Positions 10,657 to 20,639 of a stretch of DNA of 64,000 nt are shown one piece after another. A program made the position numbers and the translations under genes. Location: the NCBI RefSeq assembly GCF_947498015.1, contig NZ_CANMIR010000016.1, positions 1-64,000 on the forward strand, read 5' to 3'. Origin of the DNA: an uncultured Neptuniibacter sp. Lineage in GTDB: Bacteria; Pseudomonadota; Gammaproteobacteria; Pseudomonadales; Balneatricaceae. Under the pieces are notes generated by a model, which searched no databases, was not told the origin of the DNA, and worked only from the letters and a program-made list of their open reading frames with translations. Numbering within the stretch: position 1 is the stretch's first letter; every line of letters begins with the position of its first letter.

Positions 10657-10673
10657 ATATAGGTTTGTCCGTA

Positions 10674-10717
10674 AGCCCTGTGTCATCGTAAAGATCTACT
10701 TGATCGATCACAGGGCT
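10674..10717 (+). promoter_or_regulatory. Stem-loop that buries the ribosome site of the CBS gene
   Basis: AGCCCTGTG (10674-10682) pairs perfectly with CACAGGGCT (10709-10717). The stem can continue for four more base pairs (ATCG/CGAT) past a TC bulge. The only plausible ribosome site, AGGG (10712-10715, 8 bases before ATG 10724), is inside the 3' arm. The structure would block ribosome entry unless melted or rearranged. Confidence 0.6.
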
Positions 10718-10723
10718 AATTAT

Positions 10724-11206
10724 ATGAGTACACTGAGCAACCTTATCGCTAAACAGATCATGTCTGATGAACTGCTGACCGCCTCCGAACACTGGTCGAT
10801 TCAGACTCTTATAGATTTTTTTAATCGCCACAAAGTAACCGGCGCCCCTGTTCTTTCATCACGTCAGGATTTTATTGGAGTCGTCAGCATCAGTGACGTG
10901 CTTACATTTGATGGCAATCCAAAGCACAACATCAGCGAAAATCCGCTAACACAGTTTTACTACAACACGCTGGAAGGCTATACGCCTGATGAACTCGGAC
11001 TCTCTCAGGGCAACCAGCATATGAATCACTTAGTCAGTGAGATTATGACACCTGAGATAATCACAGCCGATGCAGAGACTCCCGTCACAGAGCTCGCAGC
11101 AATCATGTATAGAAAAGGGATTCACCGAATTTTCATCACCGAAGATGAACAGATCAAAGGGGCGGTTTCCACACTCGATATCTTAAAACTTGTCGCGGAT
11201 AGTTAA
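10724..11206 (+). CDS. Tandem CBS-domain protein
   Basis: A 160-residue cytosolic protein made almost entirely of two CBS motifs, at about residues 5-65 and 100-158 (SEIMTPEIITADAETPVTEL). CBS pairs bind adenosine nucleotides and act as sensors. The frame is open from 10625, but the upstream 33 codons look unlike protein, and ATG 10724 begins the conserved domain. It stands alone between the hemL cluster and norEF. The ribosome site lies in a strong hairpin, which suggests control of translation. The partner is unknown. Confidence 0.8.
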   Translation: MSTLSNLIAKQIMSDELLTASEHWSIQTLIDFFNRHKVTGAPVLSSRQDFIGVVSISDVLTFDGNPKHNISENPLTQFYYNTLEGYTPDELGLSQGNQHMNHLVSEIMTPEIITADAETPVTELAAIMYRKGIHRIFITEDEQIKGAVSTLDILKLVADS

Positions 11207-11230
11207 GCACTTAAGCTTTTTCTGTCAAAG

Positions 11231-11244
11231 TTAGCCAATATCAA
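11231..11244. promoter_or_regulatory. Candidate FNR/Dnr box before norE
   Basis: TTAGCCAATATCAA matches TTGAT-N4-ATCAA at 7 of 10 defined bases, with a perfect right half. A -10-like TAAGAT (11267-11272) sets a start near 11279. That puts the box centre about 41.5 bp upstream, the classic class II activator position. The spacing strengthens an otherwise weak match. Confidence 0.45.
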
Positions 11245-11303
11245 GTCCATTCGCTATTTCTGCCTCTAAGATGTGGTGCAATAGCATATGGGTATTAGGG
11301 TAG

Positions 11304-11879
11304 ATGTATAACCAAGCCATAACCGTGAAACCACTTCCTGGCGATCTGGCCATGTGGATCTTCATCGCTGCTGAACTGACAGTCTTTGCACTCCTATTTC
11401 TGCTGTTTAGCCTGATTCGTCTGACGCATACGGATCTCTTTCTGGAGGGACAGCAATCCCTCCATAGCGAAGCGGGTCTGATCAATACTCTGGCATTGAT
11501 TACAGCCAGTTGGTTCGCCGTCAAATCCGTTGAATCAAATCGTCAAAACCAGCCGACTCGGGCTGCCTGCTGGTTAATTGCCGCGATCCTAGCTGCCTCC
11601 GTGTATGTCGTCGTAAAGCTATGGGAGTACAACCAACTGATAACTGTCGGATTTGATCTGGATAGCAACGCGTTCTATACCGGCTATTTTCTACTAACCG
11701 GATTCCATCTGTTACATGTACTCCTCGGCATGATCATCCTCCTGTTCATTACCGGCCGTTTATTCAAAAAGGCATATCCCCCAGGGGAAACCACGGGGCT
11801 TGAAAGCGGAATCTGCTATTGGCATATGGTTGATCTGGTATGGGTGTTACTCTTCCCTTTAATTTATGTGATTCGCTGA
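11304..11879 (+). CDS. norE: NorE-type cytochrome c oxidase subunit III-like protein
   Basis: A 191-residue membrane protein of the cytochrome c oxidase subunit III family with five hydrophobic helices, beginning at GDLAMWIFIAAELTVFALLF and ending with HMVDLVWVLLFPLIYVI. Proteins of this short type near nor genes are called NorE and assist nitric oxide reductase activity or assembly. They carry no redox centre. It overlaps norF by one base and lies about 1.2 kb before norC, so it belongs to the denitrification module. Confidence 0.85.
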   Translation: MYNQAITVKPLPGDLAMWIFIAAELTVFALLFLLFSLIRLTHTDLFLEGQQSLHSEAGLINTLALITASWFAVKSVESNRQNQPTRAACWLIAAILAASVYVVVKLWEYNQLITVGFDLDSNAFYTGYFLLTGFHLLHVLLGMIILLFITGRLFKKAYPPGETTGLESGICYWHMVDLVWVLLFPLIYVIR

Positions 11880-12133
11880 TGAAAACCTCCAATCTAACCG
11901 GGTTCATTCTCATCACGGTCACTCTACTCAGTTTCTATCTGGCAGAAACTGAGATGCAACCAGGCCTCGTTGCTATAGTGCTGATGCTCACCTCACTAAA
12001 AGCCTCACTCATCATTGACGGCTTTATGGAACTATTCAAAGTGAGCCATCTGGTTCGCCGTTCACTCCACCTATACTGCCCTGTACTAGCCATTCTGATC
12101 TGGAGTCTTCTTTTTCTTCCACAACTTGATTAA
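11879..12133 (+). CDS. norF: NorF-type small membrane protein (subunit IV-like)
   Basis: An 84-residue protein with three hydrophobic helices, similar to the cytochrome c oxidase subunit IV/NorF family (the KASLIIDGFMEL helix is typical). The open frame extends back to 11840, but the ATG at 11879 overlaps the norE stop (TGATG) and begins the conserved protein. It is thought to support nitric oxide reductase together with NorE. It is convergent with the Dnr-like gene, with only 3 bases between their stops. Confidence 0.8.
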   Translation: MKTSNLTGFILITVTLLSFYLAETEMQPGLVAIVLMLTSLKASLIIDGFMELFKVSHLVRRSLHLYCPVLAILIWSLLFLPQLD

Positions 12134-12136
12134 TTA

Positions 12137-12844
12137 TCAGTGCCCGAATGTTCTTAAGAGGGTTACATCATGCACCTGTATACGGGAACCTTTCACTGAA
12201 ATAATGCCCTCAATTTTCATCTCTTTTATTAAACGAGATAGAGTTTCAGGCTGCATAGCTAGTTGAGAGGCGATCAGTTGCTTTGCCATCGGCAGAACGA
12301 TATCTGCGAATTCTGCCGCTGGATCCGGCAACAGCCCGAAAAGATAGTTACTCAAGCGGTGACGTGTATTTTGCAGGGTCAGCGTCTCGATCTCATTGAT
12401 CCTGCGATGCAGTTTCATCGCCATATTCCCCATCACACCCAATGCGGATTCAGGTGAAGAGAGAAGGAGCTCCTTATAGATCTGACTGGGTATCACTATC
12501 ACCTCTGCCTGTCCCATCGCCTCCGCATTTAGCGGGTATACTTTCTGCTCAAGAAACATCAATGCTTCTGCAAACGCATCCCCCTGCCTAACTACTTCAA
12601 TCACTTTAGCCAAACCATCCGGGGAGACTCGAAATAATTTTATACTGCCGCTTTTCACGAGATAAAATGAGTGTGCCTCACTTCCTTGATGAAACAGGCT
12701 CTCTTCATTCTCGAGTGCGACGAGACGAGATGACTGTGCCAACCGCTCCAGACCAGCGGCATCAAAAGAGCTAAAAAGATGGTGCGCTCCCAGGCATGCG
12801 AGCAACGGGTTCCCAATAGTTATTGATCCTCTGGGCGTAGTCAT
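12137..12844 (-). CDS. dnr: Dnr-type Crp/Fnr regulator
   Basis: A Crp/Fnr-superfamily activator with a cyclic-nucleotide-like sensor barrel (about residues 20-135 of this start) and a C-terminal helix-turn-helix. The recognition helix reads MQPETLSRLIKEM and carries the Glu and Ser-Arg seen in FNR/Dnr proteins, which predicts binding to TTGAT-N4-ATCAA. The N-terminal cysteine cluster of FNR is absent (one cysteine only), so oxygen sensing by an Fe-S cluster is unlikely. Dnr-type haem/NO sensing fits the neighbouring nor genes. I chose ATG 12844 because AAGAGG lies 9 bases upstream. The frame opens at TTG 12871. Confidence 0.85.
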   Translation of the reverse strand: MTTPRGSITIGNPLLACLGAHHLFSSFDAAGLERLAQSSRLVALENEESLFHQGSEAHSFYLVKSGSIKLFRVSPDGLAKVIEVVRQGDAFAEALMFLEQKVYPLNAEAMGQAEVIVIPSQIYKELLLSSPESALGVMGNMAMKLHRRINEIETLTLQNTRHRLSNYLFGLLPDPAAEFADIVLPMAKQLIASQLAMQPETLSRLIKEMKIEGIISVKGSRIQVHDVTLLRTFGH

Positions 12845-12865
12845 AAATACCAACCTCTTCATTAC

Positions 12866-12883
12866 GATCAAGTGCTTTTGATC
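12866..12883. promoter_or_regulatory. Inverted repeat upstream of dnr
   Basis: GATCAA-GTGCTT-TTGATC is a perfect 6-bp inverted repeat with a 6-base spacer, 22 bases upstream of the preferred dnr start. The half-sites resemble FNR half-sites but point outward, so it is not a standard FNR box. It may be an autoregulatory site or an mRNA hairpin. Confidence 0.35.
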
Positions 12884-12984
12884 CGAATTATTACAAGCAG
12901 ATAACTCATCAGTTCACCTGTTTTTTTTATTTTAGCCTGAGCAGAAACCAAAAGATGTATTTTATATATATTTTTTATTTCAAA

Positions 12985-12998
12985 TTGATATTCCTCAA
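12985..12998. promoter_or_regulatory. FNR/Dnr box of the norCBQD operon
   Basis: TTGATATTCCTCAA matches TTGAT-N4-ATCAA at 9 of 10 defined bases. Its centre is about 90 bases before the norC start codon, which allows a class II promoter with a start near 13033. With the Dnr gene divergently placed next door, it is the likely NO-responsive control site for nitric oxide reductase. Confidence 0.75.
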
Positions 12999-13014
12999 GT
13001 TCCTCACACTGAGA

Positions 13015-13031
13015 ATGCAAGACACTTGCAT
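13015..13031. promoter_or_regulatory. 17-bp perfect inverted repeat in the norC promoter
   Basis: ATGCAAG-ACA-CTTGCAT has 7-bp perfect arms. It lies 17 bases downstream of the FNR/Dnr box, where the -10 element and transcription start would fall. This is a repressor-like position. An NsrR-type or other second NO regulator is possible, but the motif is not a firm match to one I know. Confidence 0.45.
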
Positions 13032-13081
13032 CCGGGTATCAACACCCCTAACGACAAGAATCCGTCTATCGGAGCCTGACC

Positions 13082-14949
<1,868 letters not shown>

Positions 14950-14962
14950 ACCTTGCCTAATC

Positions 14963-14993
14963 AGACCAGTTTATCGCCTCGATAAGCTGGTCT
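14963..14993 (+). other. 14-bp stem-loop between norB and norQ
   Basis: AGACCAGTTTATCG (14963-14976) pairs with CGATAAGCTGGTCT (14980-14993) through 14 consecutive pairs, one of them G-U, around a CCT loop. No T-run follows. It starts 14 bases after the norB stop and ends 18 bases before norQ. It probably stabilises norCB mRNA or lowers norQD expression rather than ending transcription. Confidence 0.7.
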
Positions 14994-15011
14994 CTCCTTG
15001 AGGGATTTATA

Positions 15012-15827
15012 ATGCAATCAACCAAGCCTACCCCTATCAGTCAAGAGGACTCTCTGCCGTTCTATGTTCCCCAACATAACGAAATCGAACTCTTTGAGCA
15101 TGCCTATCACCACCAGCTACCGGTCTTGATCAAAGGCCCGACCGGTTGTGGCAAAACGCGGTTTATCAGTCATATGGCAGAGAGACTGGGGCTCCCGCTC
15201 TACACTGTATCCTGCCATGATGATCTCACCGCTTCAGACCTGGTGGGTCGCTACCTGATCGGCGACGGCACAACACAGTGGCATGATGGCCCGTTAACCC
15301 GGGCAGTGCGAGAAGGCGGAATCTGCTATCTAGACGAGGTTGTTGAGGCGCGAAAAGATACTACGGTGGTAATTCACCCTCTAACCGATGACAGACGTAT
15401 CCTCCCTCTGGACAGAACGGGTGAACTCCTTCAGGCGCCGAGAAATTTTATGCTGGTTGTCTCATATAACCCGGGTTACCAGAATCTGATGAAAGGCCTC
15501 AAACCCAGCACCCGGCAACGCTTTATCTCCATGAGTTTCAACTACCTTTCCCCAGAGGAAGAGCTTGCCGTTCTGGATGAAGAGACCGGGCTCGAAAAAC
15601 TACAGTGCCAACGACTGATACGCCTGGCCACTGGACTACGAAACCTAAAAGATATGGATCTTGAAGAGGGAGCAAGTACTCGCTTACTGGTTTATACCGC
15701 CACACTGATAAAAGCTGGGTTCGACCCGATTGAAGCCTGCAGGGCTGGTCTGGTTGAATCTCTAACCGATGATGAAGATACCATCAGTGCGCTAATGGAA
15801 GTTGTACGTGCAAACTTCAGTTGTTGA
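15012..15827 (+). CDS. norQ: NorQ/CbbQ-type MoxR AAA+ ATPase
   Basis: A MoxR-family AAA+ ATPase needed to activate nitric oxide reductase, probably by assisting insertion of FeB. The Walker A motif GPTGCGKT is at residues 42-49, a Walker B-like CYLDEVVEA follows, and SYNPGYQNL is a sensor-type motif. The length of 271 residues is typical of NorQ/NirQ. It acts with the VWA protein NorD, which starts 10 bases downstream. It sits in the norCBQD operon order. Confidence 0.95.
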   Translation: MQSTKPTPISQEDSLPFYVPQHNEIELFEHAYHHQLPVLIKGPTGCGKTRFISHMAERLGLPLYTVSCHDDLTASDLVGRYLIGDGTTQWHDGPLTRAVREGGICYLDEVVEARKDTTVVIHPLTDDRRILPLDRTGELLQAPRNFMLVVSYNPGYQNLMKGLKPSTRQRFISMSFNYLSPEEELAVLDEETGLEKLQCQRLIRLATGLRNLKDMDLEEGASTRLLVYTATLIKAGFDPIEACRAGLVESLTDDEDTISALMEVVRANFSC

Positions 15828-15837
15828 GGAATAAACA

Positions 15838-17682
15838 GTGGAAGAACAGGTAGGTCAATTCTGGGACAGGTTCATCACTAAGCTGGCAGATCCAAACCAT
15901 CAACATGAACCGGTCAAGCTACAAGAGTTGCGCAAACCTCTGGCCATCTTTTTCCGTACGCTGGGTGGTGAGCCCGGCTTATCGATTCGTGCTGCATCAG
16001 AAACCAGCAATGACAGTAAGCGTAGCTGGATTCAGAGATTGGCCGGCAGCCATCAACGCATCGCACTGGCATGGCGTGACGAAGATACCTTATGCCTGCC
16101 TGAGTCACTCAATGTTTATCCACAGGCCTCTTTGAACCGTGATCTATACTATTGGCTCGCCGCACTTGCCTGCGCCCCCTCATACACCGACAGCAGTTGG
16201 ATCAAACGCAGTCAGCAGCAAACCAACTGGGTTCTTTCAAAATTCCCAGGGCTCAAACAGCGCTACACCTGTTTGCTTGAAGCATTGATTCCCTTAAGGG
16301 CAAAACACCTGAAAGGGATGGATGCAAAGATAGAGCAGGTGATTTTACAGGCGCTGCGTAATCCCGGCTCTGTAGAGAGCCTCCCACAGAGTAAATTGAA
16401 TCCGGCTCCGGTTCCTCTCTGGTTACATCCATCACCACCCTTATCTCAACCTGTCGCTACCACAGCGCATTCAACAGACGATGGCCGATCAAATTCATCT
16501 GGCGAGAGTGAGGAGAGCAAACAGCAGAAGAAACGTCAGGCCGAACCTACCGAAATGCCTGAGGAAAAAGGGGGTTTGTTAGCCCTGCGCTATGAAACCA
16601 GTTTATTCAGTCTGGCCGAAATGACTCGGGTCAATCGTGAAACAGAGGAGGAAGATGACCTAAGTTCGGCTGATGCAAATGCCGATGATCTGGAAAAACT
16701 CAGCATCGCCAGAGACAATCAGACCATCGCAAAACGGATCCGATTTGACCTGGATCTGGCACCCGAAGCAGATGATGACATCGATCTCTCCGGTCCGCTG
16801 CTTCTCCCTGAATGGGACCATCGGAAACAGGAACTCATTCCAGATTATTGTCAGATTATATCTCCAAAAGCGGATGACAGCTCCTCTGCAGAACTACCTC
16901 ACCATCTGCAATACAGCGCCAAACGTCTACGCCGCCAGTTTCAATCACTGCGTCCGCACTGTCAGTGGATTAAACAGCAACCGGAGGGTTCAGAGCTTGA
17001 TCTAGAAGCCTACAGTCACTTCCACTCACAGCGGGCTGCGGGGCATTTAGTCGCAGAACCCAACCTCTATTCGGCACTCCAGAGGAATCATCGTGATCTT
17101 GCATGCCTCCTGTTAGCGGACCTCTCGCTCTCCACTGATGCCTGGGTAGCTCAACAAGCACGCGTCATCGATATCATCCGTGACAGTCTTATGCTGTTTG
17201 GGGAAACGCTGCAACAAACCGGAGACCGTTTTGCAATATACGGCTTCTCATCACGATTTCGGAATCATGTCCGCTTCCATACGCTGAAAAGTTTTGAGCA
17301 ACCTTATGGCGGGAAAGTACGCGGCCAGATCAATGCGATCAAGCCCGGCTATTACACCCGAATGGGTACCGCTGTTCGCCGGGCAACGCAGCTATTGAGC
17401 GAGCAACCGAATCAACAAAAGCTGCTGCTACTGCTGACAGATGGGAAACCCAATGATCTGGACAAATATGAAGGCAGGTATGGAATAGAGGACACCCGCG
17501 AGGCCATACGCGAGGCCCGTAAGGCAGGGCTAATCCCATTTTGTATCACAATAGACAACGAAGGGGAGGATTACCTGCCCTATCTATTTGGCAGGAATCA
17601 CTACACTCTGGTCAGACGTGCCACTGAGCTACCTGGAAAGTTACCTCAGCTTTATGCTCGCCTGACCAGCTTACCCCACTGA
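15838..17682 (+). CDS. norD: NorD, von Willebrand factor A protein for NO reductase activation
   Basis: A 614-residue cytosolic protein with a C-terminal VWA domain (about residues 415-610). Its MIDAS metal site reads ADLSLSTD, and LLLLTDGKPND gives the distal aspartate. The middle (about 205-270) is low-complexity and acidic. NorQ and NorD form an AAA+/VWA chaperone pair that matures NorCB. The start is GTG with GAGGA upstream. It is the last gene of norCBQD and converges on the lipoprotein gene with only 6 bases between stops. No terminator is visible there. Confidence 0.93.
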   Translation: MEEQVGQFWDRFITKLADPNHQHEPVKLQELRKPLAIFFRTLGGEPGLSIRAASETSNDSKRSWIQRLAGSHQRIALAWRDEDTLCLPESLNVYPQASLNRDLYYWLAALACAPSYTDSSWIKRSQQQTNWVLSKFPGLKQRYTCLLEALIPLRAKHLKGMDAKIEQVILQALRNPGSVESLPQSKLNPAPVPLWLHPSPPLSQPVATTAHSTDDGRSNSSGESEESKQQKKRQAEPTEMPEEKGGLLALRYETSLFSLAEMTRVNRETEEEDDLSSADANADDLEKLSIARDNQTIAKRIRFDLDLAPEADDDIDLSGPLLLPEWDHRKQELIPDYCQIISPKADDSSSAELPHHLQYSAKRLRRQFQSLRPHCQWIKQQPEGSELDLEAYSHFHSQRAAGHLVAEPNLYSALQRNHRDLACLLLADLSLSTDAWVAQQARVIDIIRDSLMLFGETLQQTGDRFAIYGFSSRFRNHVRFHTLKSFEQPYGGKVRGQINAIKPGYYTRMGTAVRRATQLLSEQPNQQKLLLLLTDGKPNDLDKYEGRYGIEDTREAIREARKAGLIPFCITIDNEGEDYLPYLFGRNHYTLVRRATELPGKLPQLYARLTSLPH

Positions 17683-17688
17683 ACGAGC

Positions 17689-18255
17689 CTAATAGCTCTG
17701 TGCTTTCAGGCGGGCCTCTCGAGCGCCTGAACGATCACCGGAACTTTGCCGAATATCCGCAATCAGCAACCATAAGCGCCGCAACATCACTACATCACCA
17801 ATCGCCAGATTCGTACCTTTTAAGGCTAATTGTTCCGCCTGAGGCCAACGCCCTTCTAGACGGCGCAGATCAGCCCAATGATAGTAGATCTCAGGATCCC
17901 GCGGTGCGATACGCTGAGCACGCTCAAGGCTGCTTTCAGCGGACTGCATGGAACCACTTTGTTTCTGCCGCTTGGCGCTGTCCAACAGTGCAATCACTGC
18001 CGGATTCTGAGCTTGAACGGTCCTTGCCGTAGGTACAGGCACAGAGACCGTCTGCTCAGTTCGTGACTCTCGAATTACGCCAGGCCGGACGACCACACCT
18101 GTTGCAGCAGGCTCCACTTGTTGAACAACACCTCCCTGTCCCGTTCTATCCTCAACGGGGGGGCGGTAACCTCCTGTTCCACTGACACAACCAGCCAATC
18201 CAACAAACATCACACCTGCAACCGCAGCTTTTAAGCCGCCTCTTACCTGAACCAT
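17689..18255 (-). CDS. TPR lipoprotein, probable PBP1b activator (LpoP-like)
   Basis: A 188-residue lipoprotein. The N-terminus ends in the lipobox VGLAGC (lipidated Cys22), followed by a proline/glycine-rich linker and tetratricopeptide-like helices (about residues 85-185, SAESSLERAQRIAPRDPEIYY). Its start overlaps the end of the PBP1b gene by 13 bases, so the two are co-translated. In Pseudomonas, a TPR lipoprotein called LpoP activates PBP1b. The same domain type and gene linkage suggest the same role here. The function is inferred and the lipoprotein call is firm. Confidence 0.75.
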   Translation of the reverse strand: MVQVRGGLKAAVAGVMFVGLAGCVSGTGGYRPPVEDRTGQGGVVQQVEPAATGVVVRPGVIRESRTEQTVSVPVPTARTVQAQNPAVIALLDSAKRQKQSGSMQSAESSLERAQRIAPRDPEIYYHWADLRRLEGRWPQAEQLALKGTNLAIGDVVMLRRLWLLIADIRQSSGDRSGAREARLKAQSY

Positions 18256-20573
18256 CGTTTAAACCAATCCAAAGAGTTATTTTGCCGGTCATCAGCACAC
18301 TCAGCGTATTCCTGCGGAGCTGTACCTATTATGAACGGTAACTGTCGAACGCCCTGGCACTGCTCTGCCGAAAGCAATCCAGTCTGTTCCTCTATCCAAT
18401 GATACTCAATCCCCTCTGGCTGTGTCGCCATAAAGGAGTGTGGCCGCTCTTTAACCATTAACTCGGTCCAAACTCGCAAAGCACCACCGGAACCGGTAAA
18501 TGGTAATTTACCGTTATTATCCAACCCTAACCAGACCACTGCCATACGGTCCCCCGCAAAGCCGGCAAACCAGCTATCACGTTGATCATTACTGGTGCCC
18601 GTTTTGCCCGCTACATTCAGTGCAGCCGGCAAACGATTATAGATATAACGCCCTGTTCCCTCTCGCGTCACAGCCTGTAGCGCGTACTGAATCAGGTGCA
18701 TATTCTCGGCCGAAACCACCTGTTTAACTTTAAAGGGGTAGCGGGATAGCTCCTCACCCTCGATATCCGTCACCAGTCGGATCGCCCGCATCGGTGCCCG
18801 AAAACCATTCGCCGCGATAGTCTGATACACCTTCGCGATCTCAAACGGGCTCATCGATTCAGCACCCAGTAGCAGAGATGGATAAGGTTTCGGCGTCCGT
18901 TCAACCCCCAGGCGTTCTAGCAGATCAATCACCTTATCCAGGCCGACGCTCATTCCCAACTGCGCAGTGCTCTGGTTATAGGATTTCGCGAGCGCCAGAT
19001 AAAACGGAACCTTACCATGACTTACCCGATCAAAATTCTGCGGCACCCAACTGGAGCCATCCGATAAGGACACACTGATCGGTTGATCATCCAGAATGGT
19101 CGCCAGTGTATAACCCTGCTCCAATCCGGCCAGGTACACGGCCGGCTTCACCAGAGAACCTATAGGACGACGCGCATCCAACGCACGGTTAAAACCCTGA
19201 TAGCGAGTCTGCTTCCCCCCGACCAACGCTAAAACCTCGCCCGTTTGCGGATCCGTTACGACGATCCCTCCCTGCAACTCACTAACGGGCTTCCCATACC
19301 GTTTCTGTAAAGTCGTAATGGTCCTGCTTAACGCCTGCTCACTGTTTGCCTGCACCATCGGGTCAAGGCTGGTAAAAACACGCAACCCTTCAGAGTTCAG
19401 CACCTCTTCAGGGTACTCTTCACGCAGCTGCCGTTTCACCAGATCCAGATAAGCCGGATAAGCCCCCTTGTGTAAGCTGCGCTGCTTAACAACGCCCAGT
19501 GACTGTTTTTCGGCAGATAAGCGCTGTTTCATACTGATAACGCCCTGCTCCTGCAACACCTTCAAAACCAGATTTCGTCGTGCTGTTGCCCGCTCAGGGT
19601 GACGGCGTGGATCGTAATAGGAGGGGCCTTTGACCATGCCCGCCAACAGTGCCACCTGATGGAGTTTTAACTCATGAATCGGTTGTGCAAAATAGTACTG
19701 ACTGGCTAGACCAAATCCATGTACGGCGCGCGAACCGGCCTGCCCCAGATAAACCTCATTCAGATAGGCTTCAAGAATCTCCTCTTTGCTGTAGTGCAGA
19801 TCCAGTAGCACCGCCATCGGGATCTCCATCAGCTTACGCGCCAAAGTTCGCTCCGATGTGAGGTAAAAGTTCTTAATCAACTGCTGCGTGAGCGTACTGC
19901 CACCCTGCACAAAACGGCCAGCTTTGATATTCACCCACATAGCGCGAGCGATCCCTTTGGGCGAAACACCAAAATGATCGTAGTAATCGCGGTCTTCTAT
20001 CTGGATCAGTGCTTCCAGCAACGCTTCTGGCGCCTGATCCAAACGAATCAGGTCGCGATCCTCATTATCCTGTGGATAGATCCCTCCAATCAGGATCGGT
20101 TCCAACCGGCTCAGAGGGACTGACTGACCATTACTGCCCTGAATAGAAGCAACACGGTTACCACTGAAAGAGATCAACATCCGTTTGGCAGGTTCATCCC
20201 CATCAGGAAAACTGAATCCCCGGGTATAGACTCGCGCCCTTGAAGAGGCCCACTCAACCATGCCCGGCTTATTCGCCTGATTTACAAAACGGTACCCGAG
20301 TCCCTTCAACTCCTGCTTGAACGCAGCCCGATCCAGCACCTGCCCAGGATAGAGTTCGAGTGGACGCGCATAGACTTTCGCCGGCAGAGCCCAACGCTTA
20401 CCTTCGAATTTAGTGGTGACCTGTACATCCAGATAGATTAAGCCTATACCGCCAATCACGAGGCCCAATAGGGATAATTTGAAAAGCAGAATCAGGAACT
20501 TTTTCAGAAAACTGCGCGGCTTCTTTGAACGCTGCCCACGACTTGACGATTTTGGTGCTCTCTTTTTTGCCAT
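18243..20573 (-). CDS. mrcB: Penicillin-binding protein 1B, bifunctional murein synthase
   Basis: A class A PBP that polymerises and cross-links peptidoglycan in the periplasm. A basic cytoplasmic tail (residues 1-22) precedes the anchor helix (about 23-48). The GT51 domain shows IEDRDYYDHFGVSPKGIAR with the catalytic Glu, GGSTLTQQLIKN, and RKLMEIPMAVLLD. The transpeptidase domain shows SLVK (Ser nucleophile in RRPIGSLVKPAVYL), SYNQS and KTGTSND. The 776-residue length and the N-terminal UB2H-like segment match PBP1b rather than PBP1a. It overlaps the lipoprotein gene. Confidence 0.96.
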   Translation of the reverse strand: MAKKRAPKSSSRGQRSKKPRSFLKKFLILLFKLSLLGLVIGGIGLIYLDVQVTTKFEGKRWALPAKVYARPLELYPGQVLDRAAFKQELKGLGYRFVNQANKPGMVEWASSRARVYTRGFSFPDGDEPAKRMLISFSGNRVASIQGSNGQSVPLSRLEPILIGGIYPQDNEDRDLIRLDQAPEALLEALIQIEDRDYYDHFGVSPKGIARAMWVNIKAGRFVQGGSTLTQQLIKNFYLTSERTLARKLMEIPMAVLLDLHYSKEEILEAYLNEVYLGQAGSRAVHGFGLASQYYFAQPIHELKLHQVALLAGMVKGPSYYDPRRHPERATARRNLVLKVLQEQGVISMKQRLSAEKQSLGVVKQRSLHKGAYPAYLDLVKRQLREEYPEEVLNSEGLRVFTSLDPMVQANSEQALSRTITTLQKRYGKPVSELQGGIVVTDPQTGEVLALVGGKQTRYQGFNRALDARRPIGSLVKPAVYLAGLEQGYTLATILDDQPISVSLSDGSSWVPQNFDRVSHGKVPFYLALAKSYNQSTAQLGMSVGLDKVIDLLERLGVERTPKPYPSLLLGAESMSPFEIAKVYQTIAANGFRAPMRAIRLVTDIEGEELSRYPFKVKQVVSAENMHLIQYALQAVTREGTGRYIYNRLPAALNVAGKTGTSNDQRDSWFAGFAGDRMAVVWLGLDNNGKLPFTGSGGALRVWTELMVKERPHSFMATQPEGIEYHWIEEQTGLLSAEQCQGVRQLPFIIGTAPQEYAECADDRQNNSLDWFKRWFR

Positions 20574-20581
20574 TGGCTCAG

Positions 20582-20587
20582 TATAAT
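20582..20587 (+). promoter_or_regulatory. -10 box before the kinase-fusion gene
   Basis: TATAAT lies at 20582-20587, just upstream of mrcB on the opposite strand. The -35 region is poor. A start near 20594 would exclude the upstream ATG at 20586 and supports translation from ATG 20640. Confidence 0.4.
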
Positions 20588-20639
20588 GCCTTCCTTTGAG
20601 ACGAACGAACTCAGTATCAATTCATACGATACCGGACAT

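Noticed and set aside
12137..12844. Oxygen-sensing FNR
   Set aside because: The N-terminal cluster cysteines are missing; only one cysteine is found.
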